DNA of 64,000 nucleotides from assembly GCA_044360075.1 (NCBI GenBank), contig JBIKLA010000001.1:124001-188000 (forward strand). The letters run 5' to 3'. Within the stretch, counting starts at the first letter, position 1. Every line of letters starts with the position of its first letter. The position numbers and the translations under genes are program-made. The notes beneath the pieces are model-generated. The model was not told the origin of the DNA. It saw nothing but the letters and a program-made list of their open reading frames with translations, and made no database searches. Positions 34,087 to 42,221 of this stretch are shown piece by piece. The DNA comes from OMII01 sp947467385. GTDB lineage: Bacteria > Bdellovibrionota_C > UBA2361 > OMII01.

Positions 34087-34515
34087 ATGGATAAGAAAAC
34101 CAATCACCTTTTTTTAAGTACCTGACTGGTGGAAGCGGGCAGATATTTGTTCGGCCGGGAAACTCGTGTCAGTCATGACTTCCCGACCTTTAATTAGGCT
34201 TTCTCGTTCGCTCACTTGGGGCTGAGGCGCGGCTACCAAGGGTCGGTAAGCCGAAAAGGCGGAAAGTCATGACTGACAGGGGTTTCTATTGGACATAGCT
34301 GGACTGAATCAAACGGAAGTAACAGTTGCCTGAATCCCTTCTATGAGGTCAAGCTATCGGCGCAGAGCAAGCCCACTGCAAGAGAGTCGGGTCGGTGTCT
34401 CAAGTGGATATCTTTCTCAGATCCAGTGGTGCAACACCTACAGCCCCCAAGTTTAAGGGTTCGGATCACTGAATCTAGCGAGGGGCGTTGGGATGAGTTC
34501 GATACTGAGGACTGA
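34087..34515 (+). pseudogene. Cassette gene split by the foldback repeat (remnant)
   Basis: Right after attC-like site 3, an ATG at 34087 opens MDKKTNHLF and meets a T7 run (34109-34115). One extra T would continue the frame through FKYLTGGSGQIFVRPG to the edge of repeat B. Beyond the repeat a second open frame (34273-34515, ending TGA) reads ESNGSNSCLNPFYEVKLSAQ and then ISFSDPVVQHLQPPS, with protein-like composition but no start codon before its middle. The two pieces plausibly belonged to one gene interrupted by the element and a frameshift. Homology was not tested. Confidence 0.35.
34158..34286. repeat. Foldback repeat copy B, 129 bp
   Basis: Terminal inverted repeats: left arm 34158-34183 (GGAAACTCGTGTCAGTCATG then ACTTCC) and right arm 34261-34286, which on the minus strand reads GAAACCCCTGTCAGTCATGA then CTTTCC. 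Inside the arms CCGACCTT pairs with AAGGGTCGG, so the whole element can fold as one long hairpin. It encodes nothing visible. The arms match those of copy A at 17521-17648; the interiors are mostly different. Confidence 0.85.
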
Positions 34516-34580
34516 GCATCCGATAACTCATGAGGCGGGCAGAAATCCTCTCGACGTCTCTCTAAACTAAATGTATTACT

Positions 34581-34826
34581 TTGGCCGTGAATCCAACTAT
34601 TTACTCTGAAGGTCCGTACCGCTTTTTCTTCTTCTCAAGAGAAGAGCCCAGACCTCATGTACATGTGATATCATCAAACGGAGAGGCGAAGTTTTGGCTT
34701 GAGCCCGTCGTCGCGCTGGCGGACTCGGAGGGACTAAAGCCCCTCGATCTCCGGCGCATTCAAAAGATTGTGGAGCGTCAACGTGAAAAGTTCCGGAAAG
34801 CTTGGAAAGATTTTTTTGGGGTGTGA
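34581..34826 (+). CDS. DUF4160 protein
   Basis: An 81-residue protein of the DUF4160 family. The order is typical: PTIYSEGPYRFFFFSREEP, then RPHVHVISSNGEAKFWLEP, and a final helix with LDLRRIQKIVERQREKFRKA. The start is TTG (34581) or GTG (34587); there is no strong ribosome site. DUF4160 genes usually stand next to DUF2442 genes on mobile DNA, and the pair has been proposed to be a toxin-antitoxin-like unit, with no established mechanism that I can cite. Confidence 0.8.
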   Translation: MAVNPTIYSEGPYRFFFFSREEPRPHVHVISSNGEAKFWLEPVVALADSEGLKPLDLRRIQKIVERQREKFRKAWKDFFGV

Positions 34827-35100
34827 GGTAGCGAATATCTCACCATTCGGCGTATGGGTGCTCGTAAGTGGGCACGAGTATTTCCTCGACCACAAAAAGT
34901 TTCCTTGGTTTAAAGAGGCTGCGGTTGAGGATGTTCTGAATGTAGAGAGTCCGAGAACTGGGCATCTTCGATGGCCCGCCCTTGATGTGGATTTACACCT
35001 TGAGTCTATAAGTTCCCCTGAGCAGTTCCCGTTAGTAGCTCAAACAAAAGCGCATAACAAAAAGGCGGTACGGAGGACTAAACGTCCCCGCACGCACTAA
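34783..35100 (+). CDS. DUF2442 protein
   Basis: A protein of about 105 residues. The DUF2442 core is clear: VANISPFGVWVLVSGHEYFL then KKFPWFKEAAVEDVLNVE, ending in HLRWPALDVDLHLESISSP. I choose the GTG at 34783, which has GGAG seven bases upstream and overlaps the DUF4160 gene by 44 bases. The last codons lie inside attC-like site 4, and the stop (35098-35100) is two bases before its GTT end, consistent with a cassette gene running into its own recombination site. Confidence 0.8.
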   Translation: MKSSGKLGKIFLGCEVANISPFGVWVLVSGHEYFLDHKKFPWFKEAAVEDVLNVESPRTGHLRWPALDVDLHLESISSPEQFPLVAQTKAHNKKAVRRTKRPRTH

Positions 35101-35108
35101 CGTTATCC
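35052..35108 (+). other. attC-like recombination site 4
   Basis: Left end GCATAACAAAAAGG, right end CTAACGTTATCC. The arms GTACGGAGGAC and GTCCCCGCAC pair nearly completely with one unpaired A, a pattern like the extrahelical bases of folded attC sites. It closes the island; beyond it the normal minus-strand genes resume. Confidence 0.7.
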
Positions 35109-35211
35109 GGGAGAAGTACCTTGAAGCGCTCCACCCTGATCATTTTTCACCCTGTAGCCGGGTTATTCTGCCATTGCCGATGTGGTCCAGGATTCCTCGA
35201 AGATATTTTGC

Positions 35212-36999
35212 CTATCGGCTAAGGCCTTGAGACGCTGCTACGGGATCGGCCGGGATCCTGAGCTTTGTCAGCCGCGGCGCCCGAAGGACGTTCTTCCAAA
35301 AGAGACTCCACGATATCGGCGCAGAGACCGCCTCTGTAAGCTCGGCAACAGGCGGGGATGAAAGCACGAGCTTGGCAGCCTCTATAGCCTCGGGCGGCTC
35401 GCGCATTTCGAATTCCCCATCGAGTTGGTTGCGCACGACGAGGCCTGTCCCGCCCGGATAGCGGGCTAGGAACCATGCTGCCCGCACGATCTTCTCATGG
35501 CCGGGCCGGCCGCGGGCAGTGAGGGTGATGTGGGAGCCGATATGATCGTTGAGGGCCAGGGGATCGATAACTGTCACCTGCGGAGGCATCGCCGACACGG
35601 TTATCCCGATGTGGGCCCAGTAGACGGCCGAAATTCCATCGCGCTGCACCATCTCAGCCACTGCTTGGCCGATGCGGTAGTAGTGGTGAAAGCTGTAGTC
35701 CTCAAGGGTAACGGGACGCGCGGTGCGTGAGCGATGGACGTACCATGAGCGCTCATCAGCGATGCCGTGTGAGCTAATCTTGCCGCGGTATGGAGGGCGA
35801 ACCCACAGGGCGATGACCACCATCCAGAAGAGAAAAGCTGAGAGCCCCATTTGCCGCAGGCCTACGGAGTCCGGCAGGGAGACAACAGCAGCGCCGGCAA
35901 GCATGCAAAATAGCCCAGGCAGAAGAAGCCGCGCATGCATAAAGTCTCCGCCCGTGCGGGACACAATCAGAGTGTGCAGCGCTCCGGCAAGCACGAGCGC
36001 CGCCGGTATGGCACATGCGGCAAAAATTTGTTTTCTCTCGGAGGGACGTCGCGCAACGCTAGCGCACGAGCGTGCCGTGAGAGCGAGGGCAACAAGCATG
36101 ACGGGATAGAGCCAGTACAGCGAGTACAGGTCGTTTAAGTACACAAGCCCCTGGTCCCAGCGGCTCCCGAAGCCCTCTTTGGCAAGGTAGGTGTTAGGGA
36201 TGAGGAGTCCGTAGTACCCCATGCGAAACATCTGCCATGCGCCTCCAGGTACAATGAGGCGGGCTAGCCGCGCGGCAAGAGTTCCAATGCCGTTCCCGGG
36301 CCGGTGCGCAAGCACAAGGGCAAGCGCAGCGAGAGGAGCCGCCACTACAGCCAAGTCAGGACGAATAAGCGGGGCAGCGCCCAGTGCCCAGAAGAGCCTG
36401 GATGTCGCCCGCGAAGAGCCCTGTTGGGACACTACCGTAAGGAGAAGCGACACAACTCCGATCCAGGCGAAGGTCAGCCCCGTTTCGAGGCCAGAGGAGG
36501 CGAAGTCCCAAAACGGTGGCAGCGAAACAGCAACAAGGGCACCGAGGGGGAAGAGCCGCGGGAGCTTTGCAAGTCGCAACCGTCCCGCCTGAATCGCTGC
36601 CGCCAAACCGATGACTGAAAGCGCGATGCCCGCTCCCGCAGCGCAGATCGGCAGTGCCTCAGTGCCAAGGATACGCATCGCCGCTAGGATAAGAAACCAG
36701 AGGGGATGCGAGAAGCTTTCGACACGGAGCCCGCGGTTAAAGTTTGGCCCGAAGCCTGCCCACAGGTTTTCAACACTCTTGAAGGTAATGAAGGCGTCCT
36801 CTGTGACCCAAATATGATCGAGCGCACAGAGGATAAGGAGCACTGAGGGGACAAGGAGGATCGAGGACCTCCACCACGGCTGAAAGCCAGGCTGTGCCGG
36901 CAAGGAAACTACGTTGCCTGAGGAGCCTGCGGTATTCGCCGCGGTTTTAGGGCTGGATGATACTCGCTCCCGTTTTTTGGGTGGGCGCTTCTTCGTCAT
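35212..36999 (-). CDS. GT-C-like glycosyltransferase (AftB-like)
   Basis: A 595-residue integral membrane protein. Following a basic, Lys/Arg-rich cytosolic start comes a helix and then the loop WVTEDAFITFKSVENLWAGF with ESFSHPLWFLIL, which matches the first-loop pattern (D-D-A-F/Y-I-S/T-F ... H-P-L-W) of polyprenyl-phosphate-sugar-dependent GT-C enzymes such as mycobacterial AftB. About ten further helices and a soluble C-terminal domain follow. It probably moves a sugar to a surface glycan. The ATG at 36999 is supported by AAGGAGG seven bases upstream and overlaps the upstream gene's stop by four bases. Confidence 0.65.
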   Translation of the reverse strand: MTKKRPPKKRERVSSSPKTAANTAGSSGNVVSLPAQPGFQPWWRSSILLVPSVLLILCALDHIWVTEDAFITFKSVENLWAGFGPNFNRGLRVESFSHPLWFLILAAMRILGTEALPICAAGAGIALSVIGLAAAIQAGRLRLAKLPRLFPLGALVAVSLPPFWDFASSGLETGLTFAWIGVVSLLLTVVSQQGSSRATSRLFWALGAAPLIRPDLAVVAAPLAALALVLAHRPGNGIGTLAARLARLIVPGGAWQMFRMGYYGLLIPNTYLAKEGFGSRWDQGLVYLNDLYSLYWLYPVMLVALALTARSCASVARRPSERKQIFAACAIPAALVLAGALHTLIVSRTGGDFMHARLLLPGLFCMLAGAAVVSLPDSVGLRQMGLSAFLFWMVVIALWVRPPYRGKISSHGIADERSWYVHRSRTARPVTLEDYSFHHYYRIGQAVAEMVQRDGISAVYWAHIGITVSAMPPQVTVIDPLALNDHIGSHITLTARGRPGHEKIVRAAWFLARYPGGTGLVVRNQLDGEFEMREPPEAIEAAKLVLSSPPVAELTEAVSAPISWSLFWKNVLRAPRLTKLRIPADPVAASQGLSR

Positions 37000-38894
37000 G
37001 ACGTAGCCCTCCTTGCCTGCTGGAAATGTATCCAGCTCTCGCGAAAGCGCTGCTGCGCCAGGGGGTAGCCTGGATTGAGCATCAGCACCGACCGGTAGGC
37101 GAATGCGGCAGCCTCCCACGCCTTAAGTCGCGTGTAGAGCGCTCCTAGGTTGTTTGAGGTCTCCCAGAAGTCGGGGGCGCGGATGGCAGCCTCAAGAAGC
37201 GGCCGCTCAGCCTGCGGCCACTGTCCGAGCATGAGCAGGAATGTGCCCGTCCTGCTCTGGGCCTCTGCCATCTCCTCGCCTCCGAAGAGCCAGCGCGAGA
37301 GCCTCTCAATCATCGATGGCTTTATGTAGATCTCAGTGAGGTACTTCCACCTCTCGGCATCATCAGCCATCGGTGCCGGCAGCGCCTGCGCGGAGAGCGA
37401 GCCGTTTGGGCCGCCCTTTCGCACAAGCACTACAGCGACAGCATCGTAGTGGGCCATCGTCCAAGCGCCGGTCTCAAGCAGGCTCGAGATGAGTTTAGTG
37501 TTTTGCTGGTGCCCGAGCACCGCATACTCAACGTGCTCTTGGGCGGCAAAGGCGCCAAAAGCTGCCGGCTCAAGCAGCGAAAGGTAGCGCCTAAAAAAAG
37601 CCTCTCCGGTCACCTCATTTCGGCCGTCGATAAATATCTTGTGGTTGGAAGCGCGCAGCAGGAGGGCGCCGCCCACGTCGAGGTTGTTAAAGCCCCGGCC
37701 GACAAGGGCATGCGAACGCACAAAGTCAGCGGCATCAATGGCGAGCTTCGCCCGCTCAAGGATAGGTGCCAGGTGAATATCGCGGCGCTGAGATGCGTAC
37801 CAGGCGCCGCTCGCCACGCGAATGGTGACAACGAGCAGCACTGCCGCTGTTGCGATCGCAATCTTCTGGCGTTGGGTATTGAAAGATAGCACAAGGCGAG
37901 GCATCGCTTCCGACAGGCCAGTTACGAGTGCCGGCAGGGCGGCGATAACAAAGAGCGGCAGGTTTCGGATTGCGAGGGTTGAGAGCAGGGCAAAGCTGCC
38001 AAGTACCAACAGGTCCGCAAGACGCCTTTGGCGAAGAAGACCCCACGCCGCCGGAATAGCCAGCACGAGCAGGACTATCCACGAACCAAGCTGCGCATGA
38101 AGGTTAAAGGGAGATTTTGGGTCGCTTGGCAGGCTAAAGGGCGACGAGAGTTCGGATATGTGCTGGGCGAAGGCATTTGAGGAATCCATGCGGGTGAAGA
38201 GCCGTATCGGCTCCTTAACTGCGTCCCAACCGTATGGATTTATGAATAGTGCGGCGAGGGATAGAAGCGCCGCGAGGAGAAAAGCCCTGTCGAGGCGCTT
38301 GGCAAAAAGGCTCTCTGCTAGCTCAAACCCAACGACGACGAGTCCCAGAATATAGATGTGGGTGTTAACCCACCCCAAAAAAACAAGCGGCAGGAGCCAT
38401 ATCGCCCTACTGTGTCCCGCGCGGCGCCGGTCGAGCACGAGCACCGTGCAGGCGATAAAAAGGTTAGAGAAGAGCTCAGGCCGGATTGAAAAGCGCCATT
38501 CAGCGGCGATGACGGCCAGAAGCCCGCAGACAGCTCCAATCAGGGGATCAACGTGGCGTGTGCGGCAGGACCCAACAACGGCGGCCGCTGTTGCCACGAC
38601 AAGGAGTGAGCGAAGGAGCACCGGCCCGATAAGCCCCATCGAGTCGTCCAGCGCAGCCACGAGCACCTGAAATCCCCAGTGATAGGCGATGTAGGCGTGT
38701 GAGGAGAAGGACCAGGAGAATGGGTCTGTCGTGGGCACCGTGCCATTGGCGAGCATCCACCGGCCGGTCGCGACGTGGATGCCGTAGTCGAGGTCATCTA
38801 TTGAGCGGAAGGATAGGAGGCCGGCTAGAACTACAATCCCAAGGGCTAGAAAGCGTATAGGGATAGGCGGGAGGTCGATTCTCGTTGCAGCCAT
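36996..38894 (-). CDS. Polytopic membrane protein with TPR-like tail (GT-C-like)
   Basis: A 632-residue protein with about a dozen hydrophobic helices in residues 15-390, then a soluble domain and a C-terminal TPR-like stretch (APDFWETSNNLGALYTRLKA, followed by AFAYRSVLMLNPGYPLAQQR). The first loop (IDDLDYGIHVATGRWML, then PTTDPFSWSF) is like that of GT-C-related membrane proteins in which acidic residues follow helix 1. Substrate unknown. It forms a two-gene unit with the GT-C-like gene, whose start overlaps its stop, so the two likely act in one glycan pathway. Confidence 0.6.
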   Translation of the reverse strand: MAATRIDLPPIPIRFLALGIVVLAGLLSFRSIDDLDYGIHVATGRWMLANGTVPTTDPFSWSFSSHAYIAYHWGFQVLVAALDDSMGLIGPVLLRSLLVVATAAAVVGSCRTRHVDPLIGAVCGLLAVIAAEWRFSIRPELFSNLFIACTVLVLDRRRAGHSRAIWLLPLVFLGWVNTHIYILGLVVVGFELAESLFAKRLDRAFLLAALLSLAALFINPYGWDAVKEPIRLFTRMDSSNAFAQHISELSSPFSLPSDPKSPFNLHAQLGSWIVLLVLAIPAAWGLLRQRRLADLLVLGSFALLSTLAIRNLPLFVIAALPALVTGLSEAMPRLVLSFNTQRQKIAIATAAVLLVVTIRVASGAWYASQRRDIHLAPILERAKLAIDAADFVRSHALVGRGFNNLDVGGALLLRASNHKIFIDGRNEVTGEAFFRRYLSLLEPAAFGAFAAQEHVEYAVLGHQQNTKLISSLLETGAWTMAHYDAVAVVLVRKGGPNGSLSAQALPAPMADDAERWKYLTEIYIKPSMIERLSRWLFGGEEMAEAQSRTGTFLLMLGQWPQAERPLLEAAIRAPDFWETSNNLGALYTRLKAWEAAAFAYRSVLMLNPGYPLAQQRFRESWIHFQQARRATS

Positions 38895-38992
38895 AAGGTG
38901 TCAGGCTGCAAAGATATCACGGGGTGTTGAGGCGAGGCAGTCCGAAAGGAGGGGGAGCGGGTGGGCGAGGGGAAATAAAGGCGGTGGCAAAT

Positions 38993-39024
38993 AAAAAAGG
39001 CGCCCCCCTTTCGGGGGACGCCTT
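38993..39024 (-). terminator. Intrinsic terminator of the outer-membrane protein gene
   Basis: On the minus strand, AAGGCGTCCCCC and GGGGGGCGCCTT pair almost perfectly around a GAAA tetraloop, followed by TTTTTT. It begins 24 bases after the stop of the 39049 gene and is the strongest terminator in the window. Confidence 0.9.
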
Positions 39025-39048
39025 CACGCTAGCGCGTAATCGTTTCGA

Positions 39049-39687
39049 TTACATCGCCAAGCGGACGCCAGCGCCAAGGGTAACGCTCGAATCCTCGTTG
39101 ATTCCAGCGTCAGCCTTAAGAGCTACATTCTCCAAAATAGCGAAGAGCGCTGTGCCGGAGTATGTCCACTGCGGAACTTGACCGTACTTGTCCTGGTTCT
39201 GGTAGAGGACATTGCCGTCAATTTCCAAGTCCTCGAGGAGGAGGTAACGAGTGCCTACACCTGCGTATACGCGATCGTCAGAACTGGAAAGGCGGGAACC
39301 CTCGAAGTCTGCGTTGGCGTTGAAGTGGTTGCCTCCAACACGGGCAAGGATATCCATGCCTGGGCAGATCGTGTAGTAGCCCAAGACACCGTATGTCCAG
39401 GTGTTGTAGTTGATGCTGCTAACGTCCGCAACAGAGCTGATGCCGTTGCTGAAGTCACCGTTTGAGTAGTTGTAACCGCCTTCGAATGCGAAGTTATCGA
39501 ACGGCGAGATAGAGAGCTTAGTGTCAACGCCGTTCGTCGGGTGAGCGACGTCAACACCCTTAGCGTCGTTCCACTCATAGGCTACGTCCAAGTAGGTGTA
39601 CTGCATGAGGGGGCCGAAAGGTCCGGCGAATGCTGGCGTAGCAGTAAAAGCTACCGCAAGCGCGAGTAAAGAGAATATCTTCTTCAT
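39049..39687 (-). CDS. Small outer-membrane beta-barrel protein
   Basis: A 212-residue protein with a textbook signal peptide (MKKIFSLLALAVAFTATPAFA). The mature part is a series of alternating strands with Tyr, Asn and Asp-rich turns (FAFEGGYNYSNGDFSNG, YNTWTYGVLGYYTI, RVYAGVGTRYLLLEDLEIDG) and a last strand VTLGAGVRLAM. Size suits an 8- or 10-strand barrel such as OmpA- or OmpW-like folds, though the family is not recognised. AAGGAAAC lies upstream of the ATG at 39687. It appears monocistronic. Confidence 0.72.
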   Translation of the reverse strand: MKKIFSLLALAVAFTATPAFAGPFGPLMQYTYLDVAYEWNDAKGVDVAHPTNGVDTKLSISPFDNFAFEGGYNYSNGDFSNGISSVADVSSINYNTWTYGVLGYYTICPGMDILARVGGNHFNANADFEGSRLSSSDDRVYAGVGTRYLLLEDLEIDGNVLYQNQDKYGQVPQWTYSGTALFAILENVALKADAGINEDSSVTLGAGVRLAM

Positions 39688-39805
39688 TTGTCTGTTTCCT
39701 TTTGAATAACGGGATTGATTACCCGTCGCAGAGGGTATCTCAGCCACTCCTCTCAATACAATACAGAAAGTAGTCTAAACGGCGAGTTGTAGAACGCTGT
39801 TATTC

Positions 39806-40603
39806 TTATTCGACGAGTTGCCGATAGGGTTTCCACTCCGGCTCGTTTAAGAAAACCCATCGATAATAATCAGAAAATGCCAGTTTTGAGGCGGCCGCTT
39901 CGTCAACTACCACCGTGCAACGGCGATGCATCTGGAGGGTGCTGGCCGTCACCACCGAGCACACCGGGCCCTCAATCGCCTTTTGAATGATGCCAGCTTT
40001 CGACTCTCCGGTGGCAAGCATGAGGCACCAACGGCTGTCGAGTATGGTGCCAACCCCCATAGTAATGGCCCGAGATGGCACCTTGTCGGCCCCCCCAAAG
40101 AAGGAGCTGTTCTGGGCCCGGGTCTCGGGAGTCAGGGACTTAGTGCGGGTGCGGGAGGTCAGGGAGGAGAGTGGCTCATTGAAGGCCAGGTGGCCGTTGA
40201 TGCCGATGCCGAGCAGCTGGAGGTCAATGCCCCCGGCGCGCTGGATCTCGCTCTCATACCGAATGCACTCCGCCTCAAGGTCCTCTGCCATCCCGTTAGG
40301 AAGGTGGGTGTTGGAGCGCTTGATGTTGATGTGCTTAAAGAGCGCACTCTCCATCGTGCTGCGGTACGATTGTGGGTGGCTTGCGGGGATGCCGATGTAC
40401 TCGTCCAGGTTGAACGAGGCAACGCGCGAGAAGTCGAGGTTTTGGCTCGCATGCTTCTCGCAGAGCAGCTTGTAGACCGTCTCCGGCGTCCTGCCGGTTG
40501 CGAACCCCAGCACTGCCGTCGGCTTGGCGCGAATGGTGTCTGCAATGAGCTCGGCAGTGAGGGCGCTCGCCTTTTCGGCTGTTGGGCAGATTATGACTTC
40601 GAT
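39806..40603 (-). CDS. nagB: Glucosamine-6-phosphate deaminase, non-standard start codon
   Basis: NagB converts glucosamine-6-phosphate to fructose-6-phosphate and ammonia. Visible blocks: VLGFATGRTPETVYKLL, SFNLDEYIG (catalytic Asp), GIGINGHLAFNEP (His of the active-site pair) and SRAITMGVGTI. Homology continues upstream of the first ATG/GTG/TTG codon (GTG at 40513) to IEVIICPTAEKAS, the normal NagB N-terminus. In that stretch, between the stop at 40640 and 40513, there is no ATG, GTG or TTG. An AGGAGG (40608-40613) stands four bases before an ATC (40601-40603), so I propose AUC, or AUA at 40592-40594. Confidence 0.85.
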   Translation of the reverse strand: MEVIICPTAEKASALTAELIADTIRAKPTAVLGFATGRTPETVYKLLCEKHASQNLDFSRVASFNLDEYIGIPASHPQSYRSTMESALFKHINIKRSNTHLPNGMAEDLEAECIRYESEIQRAGGIDLQLLGIGINGHLAFNEPLSSLTSRTRTKSLTPETRAQNSSFFGGADKVPSRAITMGVGTILDSRWCLMLATGESKAGIIQKAIEGPVCSVVTASTLQMHRRCTVVVDEAAASKLAFSDYYRWVFLNEPEWKPYRQLVE

Positions 40604-40668
40604 GGGGCCTCCTGCGCTAGCTTTCGCAATCGTCGTTAGTCAAACTTGAAGTACCAATCGTCATGCGC

Positions 40669-42024
40669 CTAATCAAGCTGCATTGTGCTGAAGGTGTTCA
40701 GGGCGCGTGCCATGCCCTGCATCGGCACCGAGATGTCCCCTGCGCCGGCGTCCTCTAGTGGGCGCACGAGCTTCAGTTCCGCTGAGTGGCTCTCGCAGCG
40801 AGCCTTAAAGGAAGCAGTGATCGCTTCCAAGTATCCCGGAAAGTGCCGAGCCATGGAGCTGTCGAGCGAGACAACGACGGGCTGAAAGGGCGCCTGAAGC
40901 TGCCCGTGAACGGAGAGGTGCGCAAGGAGCCCGGCCAGCGTTCCAGCGCGGCTTACGAGGGCTGTGAGCAGGTCAGTCCACGATTGGCCAGCCTTCGCGA
41001 TGCTTGCGGGGACGTTGGCGTTTGGAGAGGCTCCGAGAGATGCCACCAGCATCCGGTTTGTAAGGGTAATCTCGCCCGACAAAAGATCATCCCGAAGCTG
41101 CAGGAGTGGGGAGCCTTCCCGAAGCTTTGCTGCTGCGCACACGTGCGAGTACACGAGGTTCGGGAACCACGTGCCGGCGCAAAGCTCTTCAAGTGAAAGC
41201 GATGAGATCCCTCGCGATTCGGCGCAGAAGATATCGCCATCTGAGAGGAGGTGCTGAGGAATCTTAAGGTGGCCGCCGAGTTCGGTGTTGATGATGTGGC
41301 CCTTCTCCAGGCCTTCGTCGCCGATGGCTGTGCAGTTGCCCCCTGAGGACATAACGACTCCGGCTGTGGCGCCCGGGGTGGCAAAGAGCGTAAATATCGT
41401 GTCGTTGCCGAGCAGGAAAACCTCCGGTGTCCAGCCCGCGTGGTTGAGAGTCCGCAGGAATATAGCGCCGACGTCGTCCCCGTCGCGCAGTCCGTCGAGA
41501 AACCACTCGCCCTTTCGGTACCCTCCGGTTTTCCGGCCGCGAACAATTCCTGACACTCCGGCCGTGTTCCCTGTTCGTACAGGGACGCACTGGACCTGGT
41601 TTGACCAGATGAGTCCGATTGAGCAGTGCGGCGTGATGCGCGGTAACGTGCGCTGAATCTCTGCGACAAGAGCGGACAGGAAGCTTTCAAGGGGAAGGTC
41701 ATGCTGCTTCGATGCACGGCTCTTGAACCAGGTATTAGGCTGATCGAGAACAGACCTGATCTCGCCGCCCGTGCCTTGATGGCCCACCTTCGTTTGGGTT
41801 CCTCCGATGTCGATCAGGACCGCCTCCCGGAGGGTCTCGGGGGCATGGGAGCTTGGGATCCGAATCTCGCTAGAGTCCCAGGCGCAGCAGGGGCTCCCCT
41901 TGCTGAAGGGGGCATTCGTGACGTAGAGGGCGCCGAGCTGCGCTATCTCAAGCTCAGAGGCCTGAATTTTATAGACGCCCAAAAGGTCTGCCAGTCGATT
42001 CGCCTGGTAAGCTGGAGCTACCAT
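40669..42024 (-). CDS. Hexokinase-like sugar kinase (probable amino-sugar kinase)
   Basis: A 451-residue actin-fold sugar kinase. The phosphate-1 motif is VLIDIGGTQTKVG, the phosphate-2 region VVMSSGGNCTAIGDEG, and sugar-binding/connect segments GLIWSNQVQ and LLGNDTIFTLFA. It is longer than ROK kinases and more like bacterial hexokinase-type proteins. With nagB directly downstream (about 65 bases away) the likely substrate is N-acetylglucosamine or glucosamine, but glucose cannot be excluded. The second of two tandem ATG codons (42024) has better spacing from GAGGG than the first (42027). Confidence 0.7.
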   Translation of the reverse strand: MVAPAYQANRLADLLGVYKIQASELEIAQLGALYVTNAPFSKGSPCCAWDSSEIRIPSSHAPETLREAVLIDIGGTQTKVGHQGTGGEIRSVLDQPNTWFKSRASKQHDLPLESFLSALVAEIQRTLPRITPHCSIGLIWSNQVQCVPVRTGNTAGVSGIVRGRKTGGYRKGEWFLDGLRDGDDVGAIFLRTLNHAGWTPEVFLLGNDTIFTLFATPGATAGVVMSSGGNCTAIGDEGLEKGHIINTELGGHLKIPQHLLSDGDIFCAESRGISSLSLEELCAGTWFPNLVYSHVCAAAKLREGSPLLQLRDDLLSGEITLTNRMLVASLGASPNANVPASIAKAGQSWTDLLTALVSRAGTLAGLLAHLSVHGQLQAPFQPVVVSLDSSMARHFPGYLEAITASFKARCESHSAELKLVRPLEDAGAGDISVPMQGMARALNTFSTMQLD

Positions 42025-42221
42025 CATGCCCTCACGAGTTAAGGCGGCCGTGTTAAGCCAAAGGCATTAGGCCGAGATACATTGGGCCGAGATAGCGGTT
42101 TGAGGGCGCTCGCGAAGAGGCCGACCCTGACCAAATCAAACGGCGACTAATTTATTTCAAATAATGCCGGAATTCGCTATAGAAAGGAGGAATATTTCGC
42201 CTTCAAAGAGGCAACCCCCCT

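Noticed and set aside
34087..34126. 13-codon ORF MDKKTNHLFLST as an independent peptide
   Set aside because: It ends by frameshift at a T7 run and is better explained as the start of a broken cassette gene.
31498..35211. An integron integrase or attI next to the attC-like sites
   Set aside because: No tyrosine-recombinase frame is present on either strand, and no clear attI was seen, so the array is described as lacking an integrase in this window.
39806..40513. nagB starting at GTG 40513
   Set aside because: It would cut off the first conserved strand and helix of NagB, which are readable upstream in the same frame.
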